The notes beneath the pieces are model-generated. The model saw only the letters and a list, made by a program, of their open reading frames with translations, made no database searches and was not told where the DNA came from. The position numbers and the translations under genes were made by a program. A stretch of DNA of 18,745 nucleotides from an uncultured Porphyromonas sp. (GTDB lineage: Bacteria; Bacteroidota; Bacteroidia; Bacteroidales; Porphyromonadaceae), in assembly GCA_902465775.1 (NCBI GenBank), contig CABQOJ010000007.1, positions 1 to 18,745 of the forward strand, given 5' to 3'. Shown piece by piece: positions 6,342 through 12,885 of the stretch. The stretch's first letter is position 1. Every line of letters starts with the position of its first letter.

Positions 6342-8981
6342 TTAGTTGTTATTGATGAGAACTTTGTAGGTCCTACTACCTAGCTGAACGAGGTAGCACC
6401 CTGAGGCTAGAGGCACGTTGTACTGCGTAGCTCCTGAGCAGCGTGTTATGAGTAGTCCCTCTGTCGTATAGATATTTACGACAGCTGTCGGCTCGACACC
6501 GTAGAGGCTTAGCAGACCAGCGGATGTCGTATAGCGTAGCTCAGGCTGGACTAGAGACTCGATAGCGGTGATGCGCTGATATCGGAGGTTGTCAATACGA
6601 TAAGTGGTCGACTGCTTAGGCATGTTACCTACATACTCAAAAGCGAGGAAGCAGGCTGTCGTGTCGGGTAGCTCGCTGAGCGTCACTTGTTGTGGAGCCC
6701 ACTCGCACTCCTTGTCTGCGGTAAAGTCTTTCAGACGCGTGATCTCTCCACGCTTACTTACGGATACGAGGTGTAGCGTAGCCCCGTTAGGACGTAGCAC
6801 TGATAGGTCAAAGGAGAGCGACCACTGATCTCGTTCTGGATGGCTTAAGTTGAGTGCTGGTAGGATCACAAGAGCGTGTATGTCGCCAGTGTGCCCGTCG
6901 AACTGGCTCTTGAGACCATCTATAGATAGGTATCGATTTGGCTTGAGCATGTCACCATTGTAGCGTCTCTCCCAGTTGCGCTTTCCGATGATAGCGACGG
7001 TGGTGAAGCCGTCAGGGATACCATTACCCTCCTCAAAGCTCTCTTGTAGCGAGTCTAGTGGGTTCGTATCGTCTAGTCCGTATATGTTTTCCATATCTCT
7101 TACGGATATATGGAGTGGGAGCATGATCACATTTACATCTTCGCTCTTGACGCGTATGTAGCCACTATACTCGCCCAGCTCCTCGGTGTCAACGAAGACC
7201 GTCATGGCTCCTCCCTGTGTAGTAGGCTCTGCATCTACCGAAAAGGTACCGAGGCTTTTGGATAGAACCTTGACAGATGGAGCTTTGGTCAAGTTCTCTC
7301 CATAGATCAAGCCCTTTGTGTCAGGGATCTCAACATTGACTGGAGTGATGCCGTAGTCTAGGCTAGGTATATCTACAGCGTAGAATGGGATCGCATCGGA
7401 CGTGTCGTAGATCTTGATGTCATCAACGATTGCTATCCGCTCATCTTCTGTCGTATATAGGTGAATGAATGTCTCCTTGACTCCACCAGTCATCTCAAAG
7501 TCAAATGTGCGTAGATCTCCTCCCATCTTAGGCTCATAGCAGTGCACACGATGAGCTGAGAGTACCTTGCCCTCTTTGTCACGAGCCTCTACCTGTAGGG
7601 CGCTGTGTAGCGGATTCCACCCGTCCATAGCTAGACGGATACGAAAGTGCCCACCATGAGCCGAGAGGTCGAGAGCCTTGGTCGAGATATGACCCGTACC
7701 CTCATTGTCTCCTAGCTTGAGCACTTGGTTCTCTCCCACCTTATTGATATAGGCGCCATGATCTGTATGCCAAGTCTCATTGCCGGCCCACTCCTTGATG
7801 TTGTAGGGTAGTGCTGTAAAGTCTTCCTCAAGGTAGACCTTATTGACTGGCAGGTAGTCTTTGAGATCTGCTATCTGGCACTTGTTCCAAGCATCGGCTG
7901 CTTGATAATCAGCCATCACGGATGATGGTACAGCCACTGTGATCTGGGGAGCCAGAGCATCCTCAAACATCATTCCGCCCATTACTACGCCCTCATAGGG
8001 GATGGTCAGTAGCTTCAAAGCTTTACATCCCGTTAGAGCGTCCATCTGTATATAGCTTACAGAGGTCGGTAGGTGTAGCTCTGCTAGGCTGGTGCACCCC
8101 TGGAAGGCAGCACCCTGTATCGTATGCACTTGAGACGACAGTATGCGTACGGACTGAAGAGCCTCACACCCCTCAAAAAGTCCATACTTGATCGTCAAGT
8201 AATCTCCATAGAGCGATACGCGCTCTAGTCGCTTACAGCCCTTGAAGACTTGATTGCCTATAGCTTGGTCATCCTCAGGTATCGTCACATTAAGATATCG
8301 TATACCGGTGTTTTCGTAAGCGTTGCTACCTAAGTCTACGAGCGTAGAGGGAAAGACGACGGCACGCAGAGCGGTGCAGTCCTTAAAGGCCTCTCCTCTT
8401 ATTACCTTCAGCCCATCGGGTAGCTCGATGTCACTTAGAGCGGTACACCCTTCGAAGGCTCCCCACTCAATCTCTTCCACACCGTCTATATAGCTTACGG
8501 TGCGTAGGGCGGTCGCTCCCTTAAAGGCTTCGCGGTCAATGATGGTAGCCGTGGATGGGAGGCGAATCTCCTTCAAGAAGATACAGCTGGCAAACATGCG
8601 CCTACCAATCTTGTTTGCCTCCACCTGTGCATATTCAGGGGCTGCATACCGCTCGGCATCGGGGTGCAGTGTCGCCTTTCTCAAGTCTAAGTACTCCAGC
8701 ATGTCGGTCGCTCCAGACTCTACGGGTAGAGTTGACATGGTAGCTCCTGCGAGCCCTCTAAGGAGTGCTATATCCTTACCATTGAGAGGTCCCGAGATGC
8801 GTAGCGCTTTGATCGGCTTGTTGAGCTTGTCCAGAGCCTCAGCGAGTGTGCCTGGAGTTTCTGTAGTAACCCTCTGTATCGTCAGCTGAGCCACGAGCGG
8901 AGAGCTCCAGAGGGCACAGAGGATTAGGAGGACGATGCTTTCCCTCCTCAAGGTTGTCAAACGAAGTAATGTCTGCTGCAT
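6342..8981 (-). CDS. BspA-like leucine-rich-repeat surface protein, T9SS cargo
   Basis: First gene of the secreted-protein operon; 879 residues from the ATG at 8981. That start gives a normal signal peptide (about 1-32, ending SPLVAQ); an in-frame ATG at 9014 would add 11 residues in front of it. Domains in order: BspA/LRR_5 repeats (about 120-340) with units such as IGRRMFASC, REAFKGATAL, EWGAFEGCTAL and GEAFKDCTALRAV, ending in the typical DYQAADAWNKC cap; a jelly-roll-like domain (about 384-525); an ASH-like domain (535-627) similar to that of the next gene; a second choice-of-anchor-J-like domain (645-804, opening with ESFEEG and ending RIDNLRY); and a C-terminal sorting domain ending YKVLINNN. 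BspA relatives bind host matrix proteins, so an adhesin role is likely, but ligand and partners are unknown. Confidence 0.87.
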   Translation of the reverse strand: MQQTLLRLTTLRRESIVLLILCALWSSPLVAQLTIQRVTTETPGTLAEALDKLNKPIKALRISGPLNGKDIALLRGLAGATMSTLPVESGATDMLEYLDLRKATLHPDAERYAAPEYAQVEANKIGRRMFASCIFLKEIRLPSTATIIDREAFKGATALRTVSYIDGVEEIEWGAFEGCTALSDIELPDGLKVIRGEAFKDCTALRAVVFPSTLVDLGSNAYENTGIRYLNVTIPEDDQAIGNQVFKGCKRLERVSLYGDYLTIKYGLFEGCEALQSVRILSSQVHTIQGAAFQGCTSLAELHLPTSVSYIQMDALTGCKALKLLTIPYEGVVMGGMMFEDALAPQITVAVPSSVMADYQAADAWNKCQIADLKDYLPVNKVYLEEDFTALPYNIKEWAGNETWHTDHGAYINKVGENQVLKLGDNEGTGHISTKALDLSAHGGHFRIRLAMDGWNPLHSALQVEARDKEGKVLSAHRVHCYEPKMGGDLRTFDFEMTGGVKETFIHLYTTEDERIAIVDDIKIYDTSDAIPFYAVDIPSLDYGITPVNVEIPDTKGLIYGENLTKAPSVKVLSKSLGTFSVDAEPTTQGGAMTVFVDTEELGEYSGYIRVKSEDVNVIMLPLHISVRDMENIYGLDDTNPLDSLQESFEEGNGIPDGFTTVAIIGKRNWERRYNGDMLKPNRYLSIDGLKSQFDGHTGDIHALVILPALNLSHPERDQWSLSFDLSVLRPNGATLHLVSVSKRGEITRLKDFTADKECEWAPQQVTLSELPDTTACFLAFEYVGNMPKQSTTYRIDNLRYQRITAIESLVQPELRYTTSAGLLSLYGVEPTAVVNIYTTEGLLITRCSGATQYNVPLASGCYLVQLGSRTYKVLINNN

Positions 8982-9039
8982 ATGTTTTAATCTAAATATA
9001 GTTGGGTGAAGCATAAGTAGGAGGCGCTTGCTGAGATCT

Positions 9040-9084
9040 GTGAGTCTTGACTCGTAGCTTCTACTAGAGAAGGGGTAGACTCAC
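9040..9084 (-). other. Leader inverted repeat of the LRR operon
   Basis: GTGAGTC at 9040-9046 and its perfect complement GACTCAC at 9078-9084 lie between the promoter candidate and the LRR start, so they would form a 7-bp stem in the 5' leader of the mRNA. No match to a known riboswitch was recognised. Confidence 0.45.
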
Positions 9085-9113
9085 TCTGTAAATCTTGAGG
9101 GATCATCTGCCAG

Positions 9114-9121
9114 CAAAGATA
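9114..9121 (-). promoter_or_regulatory. Bacteroidota-type promoter (-7 box) of the LRR operon
   Basis: On the minus strand this reads TATCTTTG, an exact match to the Bacteroidota -7 consensus TAnnTTTG, within AT-rich sequence. No clear -33 TTTG is found 19-21 bp upstream. It would start transcription about 125 bases before the ATG at 8981 and serve the three-gene secreted-protein operon. Confidence 0.65.
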
Positions 9122-9278
9122 AATAAATTTACAGGTAAAAGAGCCTTGTGTGTAAAGGATCTTAATCGCGCGAGCCGTGTAGCCTGCTGGTATGTGCCTC
9201 TACTACAGGCTATAGATCTAGCGAATATGTTAACTACTCGTGGAAGATGACGAATCGCTCATGGGATATTTTCTGATG
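9122..9278. other. Gene-free stretch upstream of the LRR promoter
   Basis: No convincing reading frame. The only structure seen is a modest inverted repeat, AGCCTG at 9181-9186 with CAGGCT at 9206-9211. Otherwise nothing recognisable. Confidence 0.5.
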
Positions 9279-9418
9279 CTCACGGAGGAACGAGAAATTT
9301 CTTCGGACTTATGATTTCATTTGTCCGAAGTTTCATTTCATTTGTCCGAAGTTTTATATCTCGCCTCGGTGGAGAATAAAAGATCTCTACGGAGGGATTT
9401 AGCTTTTCCTCTGTGGAG
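9279..9418. repeat. Structured intergenic repeat element, copy L1
   Basis: The ends CTCACGGAGG (9279-9288) and CCTCGGTGGAG (9364-9374) pair imperfectly. They enclose CTTCGGAC (9301-9308) and two copies of TTTCATTTGTCCGAAG (9315-9330 and 9336-9351, period 21 bp); the first half of the element can hairpin with either copy (8-bp CTTCGGAC/GTCCGAAG). A second stem follows: CTCTACGGAGG (9385-9395) pairs over 11 bp with CCTCTGTGGAG (9408-9418), with two G-T pairs. The same architecture recurs at 14835-14950. The rest of the gap up to the tRNA terminator (9419-9510) is purine-rich and otherwise featureless. Confidence 0.8.
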
Positions 9419-9510
9419 CGTGAGCTTAGAGGGGAGGGGCTAGATGTTTAGAGGATAGATATTAAGGAGTGGAGGAGAGGAGTGGTCTGTTGCTTCTGAT
9501 CAGCGGACAA

Positions 9511-9563
9511 TAAAACGAGAGAGACCTATCTGCTCCCAGGAGGGGTGTCAGATAGGTCTCTCT
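9511..9563 (-). terminator. Intrinsic terminator of tRNA-Leu
   Basis: A perfect 15-bp stem (9518-9532 against 9549-9563) begins eight bases beyond the tRNA 3' end and, on the minus strand, is followed by CGTTTTATTG. Stem strength, position and the T-run make this a convincing terminator for the tRNA transcript. Confidence 0.88.
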
Positions 9564-9570
9564 ATCGTTG

Positions 9571-9652
9571 TACGGTCGGTGGGACTCGAACCCACACACC
9601 TCGCGGCATTAGATCCTAAGTCTAACGCGTCTACCAATTCCGCCACGACCGC
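9571..9652 (-). tRNA. tRNA-Leu (anticodon UAG)
   Basis: An 82-base class II tRNA on the minus strand. The D-arm region reads GTGGCGGAATTGGTAGACGC. The anticodon stem TTAGA/TCTAA encloses CTTAGGA with anticodon TAG. A long variable arm (GCC-GCGA-GGT) follows, then the T-arm GTGGG-TTCGAGT-CCCAC. The acceptor arms GCGGTCG and CGACCGT pair except that position 1-72 would be a G-U wobble; the discriminator is A. CCA is not encoded. The gene has its own promoter and terminator. Confidence 0.95.
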
Positions 9653-9669
9653 AGCGAGGTTTGCGTCTG

Positions 9670-9700
9670 CAAAGGTAAGAATAATCTTTGAATTAGCAAG
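9670..9700 (-). promoter_or_regulatory. Promoter of tRNA-Leu
   Basis: On the minus strand a TTG (within CTTG, 9697-9700) is followed by a 19-base spacer and TACCTTTG (9670-9677), which matches both the -33 and -7 elements and the spacing of Bacteroidota housekeeping promoters. The tRNA 5' end lies 17 bases past the -7 box. This is the best promoter in the window. Confidence 0.8.
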
Positions 9701-9712
9701 CGTCCGTGTGAC

Positions 9713-9730
9713 AAAAGCTGGCGAGCCAGC
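9713..9730 (-). terminator. Probable terminator of the winged-helix gene
   Basis: GCTGGC (9717-9722) and GCCAGC (9725-9730) form a short GC-rich stem that, on the minus strand, is followed directly by TTTT. It lies 62 bases past the winged-helix stop codon and just before the tRNA promoter, as a terminator should. The short stem and short T-run keep confidence moderate. Confidence 0.5.
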
Positions 9731-9791
9731 CCCAGACGCCTCGTCTAGATGCGACTCAGCGGTCGCTTTTAGTCTGCTTGCTAAATGGAGA

Positions 9792-10004
9792 TTAGCGCAG
9801 TGAGACGAGTAGCGTGCCGTCTTCGTAGACGAAGGTGAGCTTGTCCTCCTTAGCAAGCCAGCCGAGCGCTGCGTAGATGTCCTTCTCGGTACGTATCTTG
9901 GTTGCTTTCTTGAGCTGCTTGACGTCCATCTTGCCGAGCTTGTCGAGTGCATTCCAGATGAGCCCTGCGTTGGTGCCGATGTAGGCGATCATGTTTTCTT
10001 CCAT
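9792..10004 (-). CDS. Small winged-helix protein (DUF2582 type)
   Basis: 70 residues. The sequence fits a compact winged helix-turn-helix: an N-terminal segment IGTNAGLIWNALDKLG, a helix pair around DVKQLKKATKI and KDIYAALGWLAKEDKL, and a final beta wing FVYEDGTLLVSL. The KDIYAALGWLAKE segment resembles the DUF2582/winged-helix family found as single small proteins in Bacteroidota, whose target and function are not established. A second Met at residue 5 is a possible alternative start. It appears monocistronic: its own promoter candidate lies 30 bases upstream and a short terminator follows. It may bind nucleic acid, but direct evidence is lacking. Confidence 0.82.
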   Translation of the reverse strand: MEENMIAYIGTNAGLIWNALDKLGKMDVKQLKKATKIRTEKDIYAALGWLAKEDKLTFVYEDGTLLVSLR

Positions 10005-10033
10005 AGTGCTAGTGTATCTGATTTTCTATACAG

Positions 10034-10041
10034 CAAAGCTA
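10034..10041 (-). promoter_or_regulatory. Promoter (-7 box) of the winged-helix gene
   Basis: The minus strand reads TAGCTTTG, an exact TAnnTTTG match, 29 bases before the winged-helix start. A clear -33 TTTG is missing. The position between the trmH-like stop and this gene suggests the winged-helix gene is transcribed separately. Confidence 0.6.
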
Positions 10042-10069
10042 CAGAAAAAGATTGATATAGCTCTTACGA

Positions 10070-10624
10070 CTAGGTTAAGCTGTGGAGCTTTTCTAGGTAA
10101 GGGGTGCAGAGATCGTAGATGGCTATACCAGTGGCGACGCTTACATTGAGCGAGTGCTTGGTGCCATACTGAGGTATCTCGAGGCAGTAGTCGGCGTACT
10201 GGATCACTTCGTCAGAGACGCCGTGCACCTCATTGCCCACGATCAGCACGGCTCCACGGTCGTCTAGTGCTGGTTGGCTGCCGAGGGTGATGCTCTGGTG
10301 TGTCTGCTCGAGGGCGAGGATGGTACGTCCCTCTTGTCGGTACTGCTCTAGCACCTCGATGGCGGAGTCTAGGTGTCGCCAGGGTACCGCCTCCTCGGCT
10401 CCGATGGCGGTCTTGTGGAGGAGCGGGTGGGGCGGACAGCCTGTGATGCCAACGAGGAGAAGCTCCTCTATGCGGAAGGCGTCTGCCGTGCGAAAGATGG
10501 AGCCGACATTGTGCATGCTGCGTACGTTGTCGAGGAGTATGGTGAGAGGTACTTTGGAAGCGGTGTGGTACTCCTCTGTGGTGAGACGCTGCATCTCTAG
10601 GATAGAGGTTTTCTCTATAGGCAT
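10070..10624 (-). CDS. TrmH/SpoU-family RNA 2'-O-methyltransferase
   Basis: 184 residues with the three SPOUT motifs: motif 1 NVRSMHNVGSIFRTADAF at 33-50 (Asn and Arg of the SAM and catalytic site), motif 2 LIVGNEVHGVS at 127-137, and motif 3 EIPQYGTKHSLNVSVATG at 149-166, which builds the trefoil knot. It would transfer a methyl group from SAM to a ribose 2'-OH of tRNA or rRNA in the cytoplasm; the short form, lacking an N-terminal RNA-binding domain, does not reveal which nucleotide. It starts 18 bases after the SUI1-type gene, as the third gene of the kinase operon. No clear terminator follows it. Confidence 0.92.
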   Translation of the reverse strand: MPIEKTSILEMQRLTTEEYHTASKVPLTILLDNVRSMHNVGSIFRTADAFRIEELLLVGITGCPPHPLLHKTAIGAEEAVPWRHLDSAIEVLEQYRQEGRTILALEQTHQSITLGSQPALDDRGAVLIVGNEVHGVSDEVIQYADYCLEIPQYGTKHSLNVSVATGIAIYDLCTPYLEKLHSLT

Positions 10625-10642
10625 AGCGGGGTGGGGGCTTTT

Positions 10643-10984
10643 TTACTTGGTGTCTTTGTACCCTTTGGACTGAAGGAGCTTGATGAGCTTCTCCTTATTG
10701 TTTTGCTGGATCAATATCTCTCCATCACGTGTGGAACCACCACAACCGAGCGACTGCTTGAGCTGGCGGGCGAGGTCTGCGAGGTCGCTGTCGGAGCCGA
10801 CGAAGCCTCTGATGATGAGCGCCTCTTTGCCTGCACGTCCAGCGCGTGAGTACTCGATGCGTAGTCGCTGCTGTGCGGCGGGGAGGGTCTCTACCTCTAG
10901 GCTCTCGGCTTGTGGCGTCCAGTCGGGATCGGTGCTGTAAACGATACCGCTCGTGGAGGGGGCTTTGCTCTTTTTCTTACTCAT
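10643..10984 (-). CDS. SUI1/YciH-type translation initiation factor
   Basis: 113 residues from the ATG at 10984. An upstream in-frame ATG at 11077 would add 31 residues overlapping the kinase gene and lacking any SUI1 similarity, so it was rejected. A lysine-rich N terminus (MSKKKSKAP) precedes the SUI1 fold: RLRIEYSRAGRAGKEALIIRG, then LARQLKQSLGCGGS (the conserved GCGGS turn) and EILIQQNNKEKLIKLLQSKGY. Bacterial SUI1 proteins are homologues of eIF1; their role in bacteria is less certain and may involve ribosome binding. It lies 10 bases after the kinase stop and 18 before the methyltransferase, in a probable operon. Confidence 0.9.
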   Translation of the reverse strand: MSKKKSKAPSTSGIVYSTDPDWTPQAESLEVETLPAAQQRLRIEYSRAGRAGKEALIIRGFVGSDSDLADLARQLKQSLGCGGSTRDGEILIQQNNKEKLIKLLQSKGYKDTK

Positions 10985-10994
10985 AGCTGTGGGG

Positions 10995-12662
10995 TCAATA
11001 GTGAAATGAACTGCCTCCGACGAATTCACGAAGGAGGGAGGTCGAGGGCACCTCGTCAAAGGGGGCGGGGCGCACATGCTCTAGGAAGCGCAGCAGGCGG
11101 CGAGCCTCGCTGTACTCCTGAACACAAGCGGGGACCTGGTAAAGGATGCGCTCGGCGAGCGTCTTGAGGACGGCGACCTCGTACATGAGGGCGCTGTTGA
11201 AGAGGACGTTGGCTCTCTGCTGGTAGGGGAAGATCCATCGCTCCTCACCAGCTCGCACGCTGTGCCAGCGACTGATGGTGTCGATGGCTGAGTAACCTCT
11301 ATACTTGTGGTCTCGCACCATGCGCCTCAGGAGACGTATATCGGTGCTGGGGATACGGTTGTGCGCATCCAGTCCGATGGCTGTGAGGGCGCTGATATAG
11401 ATATTGTAGGTCAGAGGCTGTAGATCCTCGGGAATAAGCCTAGGATTGAGCGCATGAATGCCCTCGATGAGGAGCAGGTCGCCCTCACCCAGCTGTAGGA
11501 GCTCCTTCTGATAGACTCTAGCACCTTGGTTAAAGTCAAAGATCGGCATGTCAACCAGTTCGCCTGCCAAGAGACGACGCAGATCACTCGCAAAGAGCTC
11601 TAGGTCTAGCGCCTCAATGTGCTCATAGTCGTACTCGCCCTTGTCATCTAGAGGGGTGAACTCACGAGCGACGAAGTAGTTGTCGAGCGAGATCTGATGG
11701 GGACGAAGGTAGTTCGCCATGAGCTGCAGACGAAGCCGCTTGGTAAAGGTGGTCTTGCCCGACGAGGAGGGACCCGCTACGAGTACGATGCGTACGCCCT
11801 TTTCGTAAGCTTCGGCTATCTCAGTGGCTATGGCGGCTATCTCTTTCTCCTGTGCCGCCTCGGCGACCTGTACGATCTCGGAGAAGTGACCCGTGGCGAT
11901 CGCTTTGTTTAGGCTGCCCACATAGCTAACGTCAAGGAGGTTGAGCAGGCGAGACTGCTTGTCAAAGACTTCGCGCATCGGCTGCTGTGGCTCGAAGGGG
12001 GCTAGCTCCGTAGGATTGACTATCGAGGGTACACGTATCAGTACGCCACCGAGGTAGGGGACGAGGTCGTAGAGCTGGACTTGTCCTGTGGAGAGGAGTA
12101 GGGAGCCGTAGTAGTTGTCGGGATAGCCATCGAGATAGTGGTAAGTGACGTAGGGCTGTCCGCTGGAGGTGATGAGGTCTACCTTGTCCATCTCTCCCAT
12201 AGCGGTAAAGATCTGCACCGCCTCCTCGGCAGGCACGGTGCGGCGCTCGAAGGGCAGGTCAGCCGCAATGAGATGGTCAATGCGTCGCTTGACGAGAGCT
12301 AGTTGCTCCTCTGTAATCCCTTTGTCGCCACACTTGACTACGCTAAAGTAGCCCCCCGAGAGGGAGTGGCGTACGCTCAGATGGTAGTGGGGCAGCTCGT
12401 CGTGGAGCGCCTTGGCAAAGAGGAGACAGAGGGAGCGTAGATAAGTGTGTCGACCGCTCTCCGCGGTGAGCCCGACGAACTCAACCTGGCAGGACTCGCG
12501 GAGCCTCCAGTCGAGGGGCACGGTAAGATTGTTGACTCGCGCATTGACCGGCTCGAAGCCGAGTGTCGTGCGGTAGCTCTGTGCTATCTGATAGAGCGTG
12601 GCCCCTGGGGGGACGCTCAGGTATTCGTCGAGATTGGTGCAGTATATAGATAGATTTTCCAT
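10995..12662 (-). CDS. Nucleoside (uridine-type) kinase with ThrRS-like N terminus
   Basis: 555 residues. An N-terminal TGS domain (about 1-66) is followed by a region resembling the second additional (editing) domain of threonyl-tRNA synthetase (about 75-195, with LPFERRTVPAEEAVQIF and GEMDKVDLI). The C-terminal half is a P-loop uridine kinase/phosphoribulokinase-type domain: Walker A GPSSSGKTT at 297-305, SLDNYF at 325-330, an acidic DYEHIEALD segment, and LLLIEGIHALNP at 397-408. This architecture is a known family in Bacteroidota, Clostridia and Thermotoga, thought to phosphorylate nucleosides; the substrate is not certain. It heads an operon with the SUI1 factor and methyltransferase. 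No good -7 box was found immediately upstream. Confidence 0.9.
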   Translation of the reverse strand: MENLSIYCTNLDEYLSVPPGATLYQIAQSYRTTLGFEPVNARVNNLTVPLDWRLRESCQVEFVGLTAESGRHTYLRSLCLLFAKALHDELPHYHLSVRHSLSGGYFSVVKCGDKGITEEQLALVKRRIDHLIAADLPFERRTVPAEEAVQIFTAMGEMDKVDLITSSGQPYVTYHYLDGYPDNYYGSLLLSTGQVQLYDLVPYLGGVLIRVPSIVNPTELAPFEPQQPMREVFDKQSRLLNLLDVSYVGSLNKAIATGHFSEIVQVAEAAQEKEIAAIATEIAEAYEKGVRIVLVAGPSSSGKTTFTKRLRLQLMANYLRPHQISLDNYFVAREFTPLDDKGEYDYEHIEALDLELFASDLRRLLAGELVDMPIFDFNQGARVYQKELLQLGEGDLLLIEGIHALNPRLIPEDLQPLTYNIYISALTAIGLDAHNRIPSTDIRLLRRMVRDHKYRGYSAIDTISRWHSVRAGEERWIFPYQQRANVLFNSALMYEVAVLKTLAERILYQVPACVQEYSEARRLLRFLEHVRPAPFDEVPSTSLLREFVGGSSFHY

Positions 12663-12713
12663 GAGAATGGGTAGATTTAATCCAAAGGGTTAGGCTAGGC
12701 AGTCTAAAATCGT

Positions 12714-12721
12714 TACCTTTG
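12714..12721 (+). promoter_or_regulatory. Promoter (-7 box) of the Na/Pi cotransporter gene
   Basis: TACCTTTG matches the TAnnTTTG consensus exactly, with a weak -33-like TTAG at 12690-12693 (20-base spacer). It implies a 5' leader of about 160 bases before the start at 12886. No gene was seen in this leader. Confidence 0.6.
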
Positions 12722-12783
12722 CGGTACGAAGTTACGAAATAGCTGTCACCAAGAGACTATAATCGGTCACACGAGGTGGCTCA

Positions 12784-12812
12784 GTCACATAGGAGCGACC
12801 TGTGACTATGTG
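12784..12812 (+). other. Overlapping alternative hairpins in the Na/Pi leader
   Basis: Two inverted repeats share bases and cannot form together: GTCACA (12784-12789) with TGTGAC (12801-12806), and CACATAG (12786-12792) with CTATGTG (12806-12812). A third small hairpin (GAGC-TTTC-GCTC, 12844-12855) lies nearer the start codon. No known riboswitch was recognised. Confidence 0.5.
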
Positions 12813-12885
12813 CCTTCAGCCTAAGCAATAGCTCGGGTGCAGGGAGCTTTCGCTCGATAAATGACATACAAACAACGATATACTC

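Noticed and set aside
8982..9014. Upstream ATG at 9014 as the LRR gene start
   Set aside because: It would place 11 extra residues before a complete signal peptide; the ATG at 8981 shares the ACATATG context with the next gene.
9279..9374. Transposon or insertion sequence
   Set aside because: Inverted ends are present but there is no transposase and no target-site duplication could be identified; a MITE-like origin remains possible but unproven.
9751..9770. Plus-strand terminator (GCGAC/GTCGC followed by TTTT)
   Set aside because: No plus-strand gene lies upstream; the hairpin is more likely part of the structured gap between the winged-helix gene and tRNA.
9548..9952. 134-codon frame across tRNA-Leu and the winged-helix gene
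   Set aside because: It lies over a clear tRNA gene and overlaps the better-supported winged-helix gene.
10985..11077. Upstream ATG at 11077 as the SUI1 gene start
   Set aside because: The 31 added residues overlap the kinase coding sequence and have no similarity to SUI1 proteins; MSKKKSK at 10984 is the natural start.
12672..12692. Promoter for the kinase operon on the minus strand
   Set aside because: The nearest candidate, TAACCCTTTG, has four bases between TA and TTTG instead of two, so it does not match the consensus.
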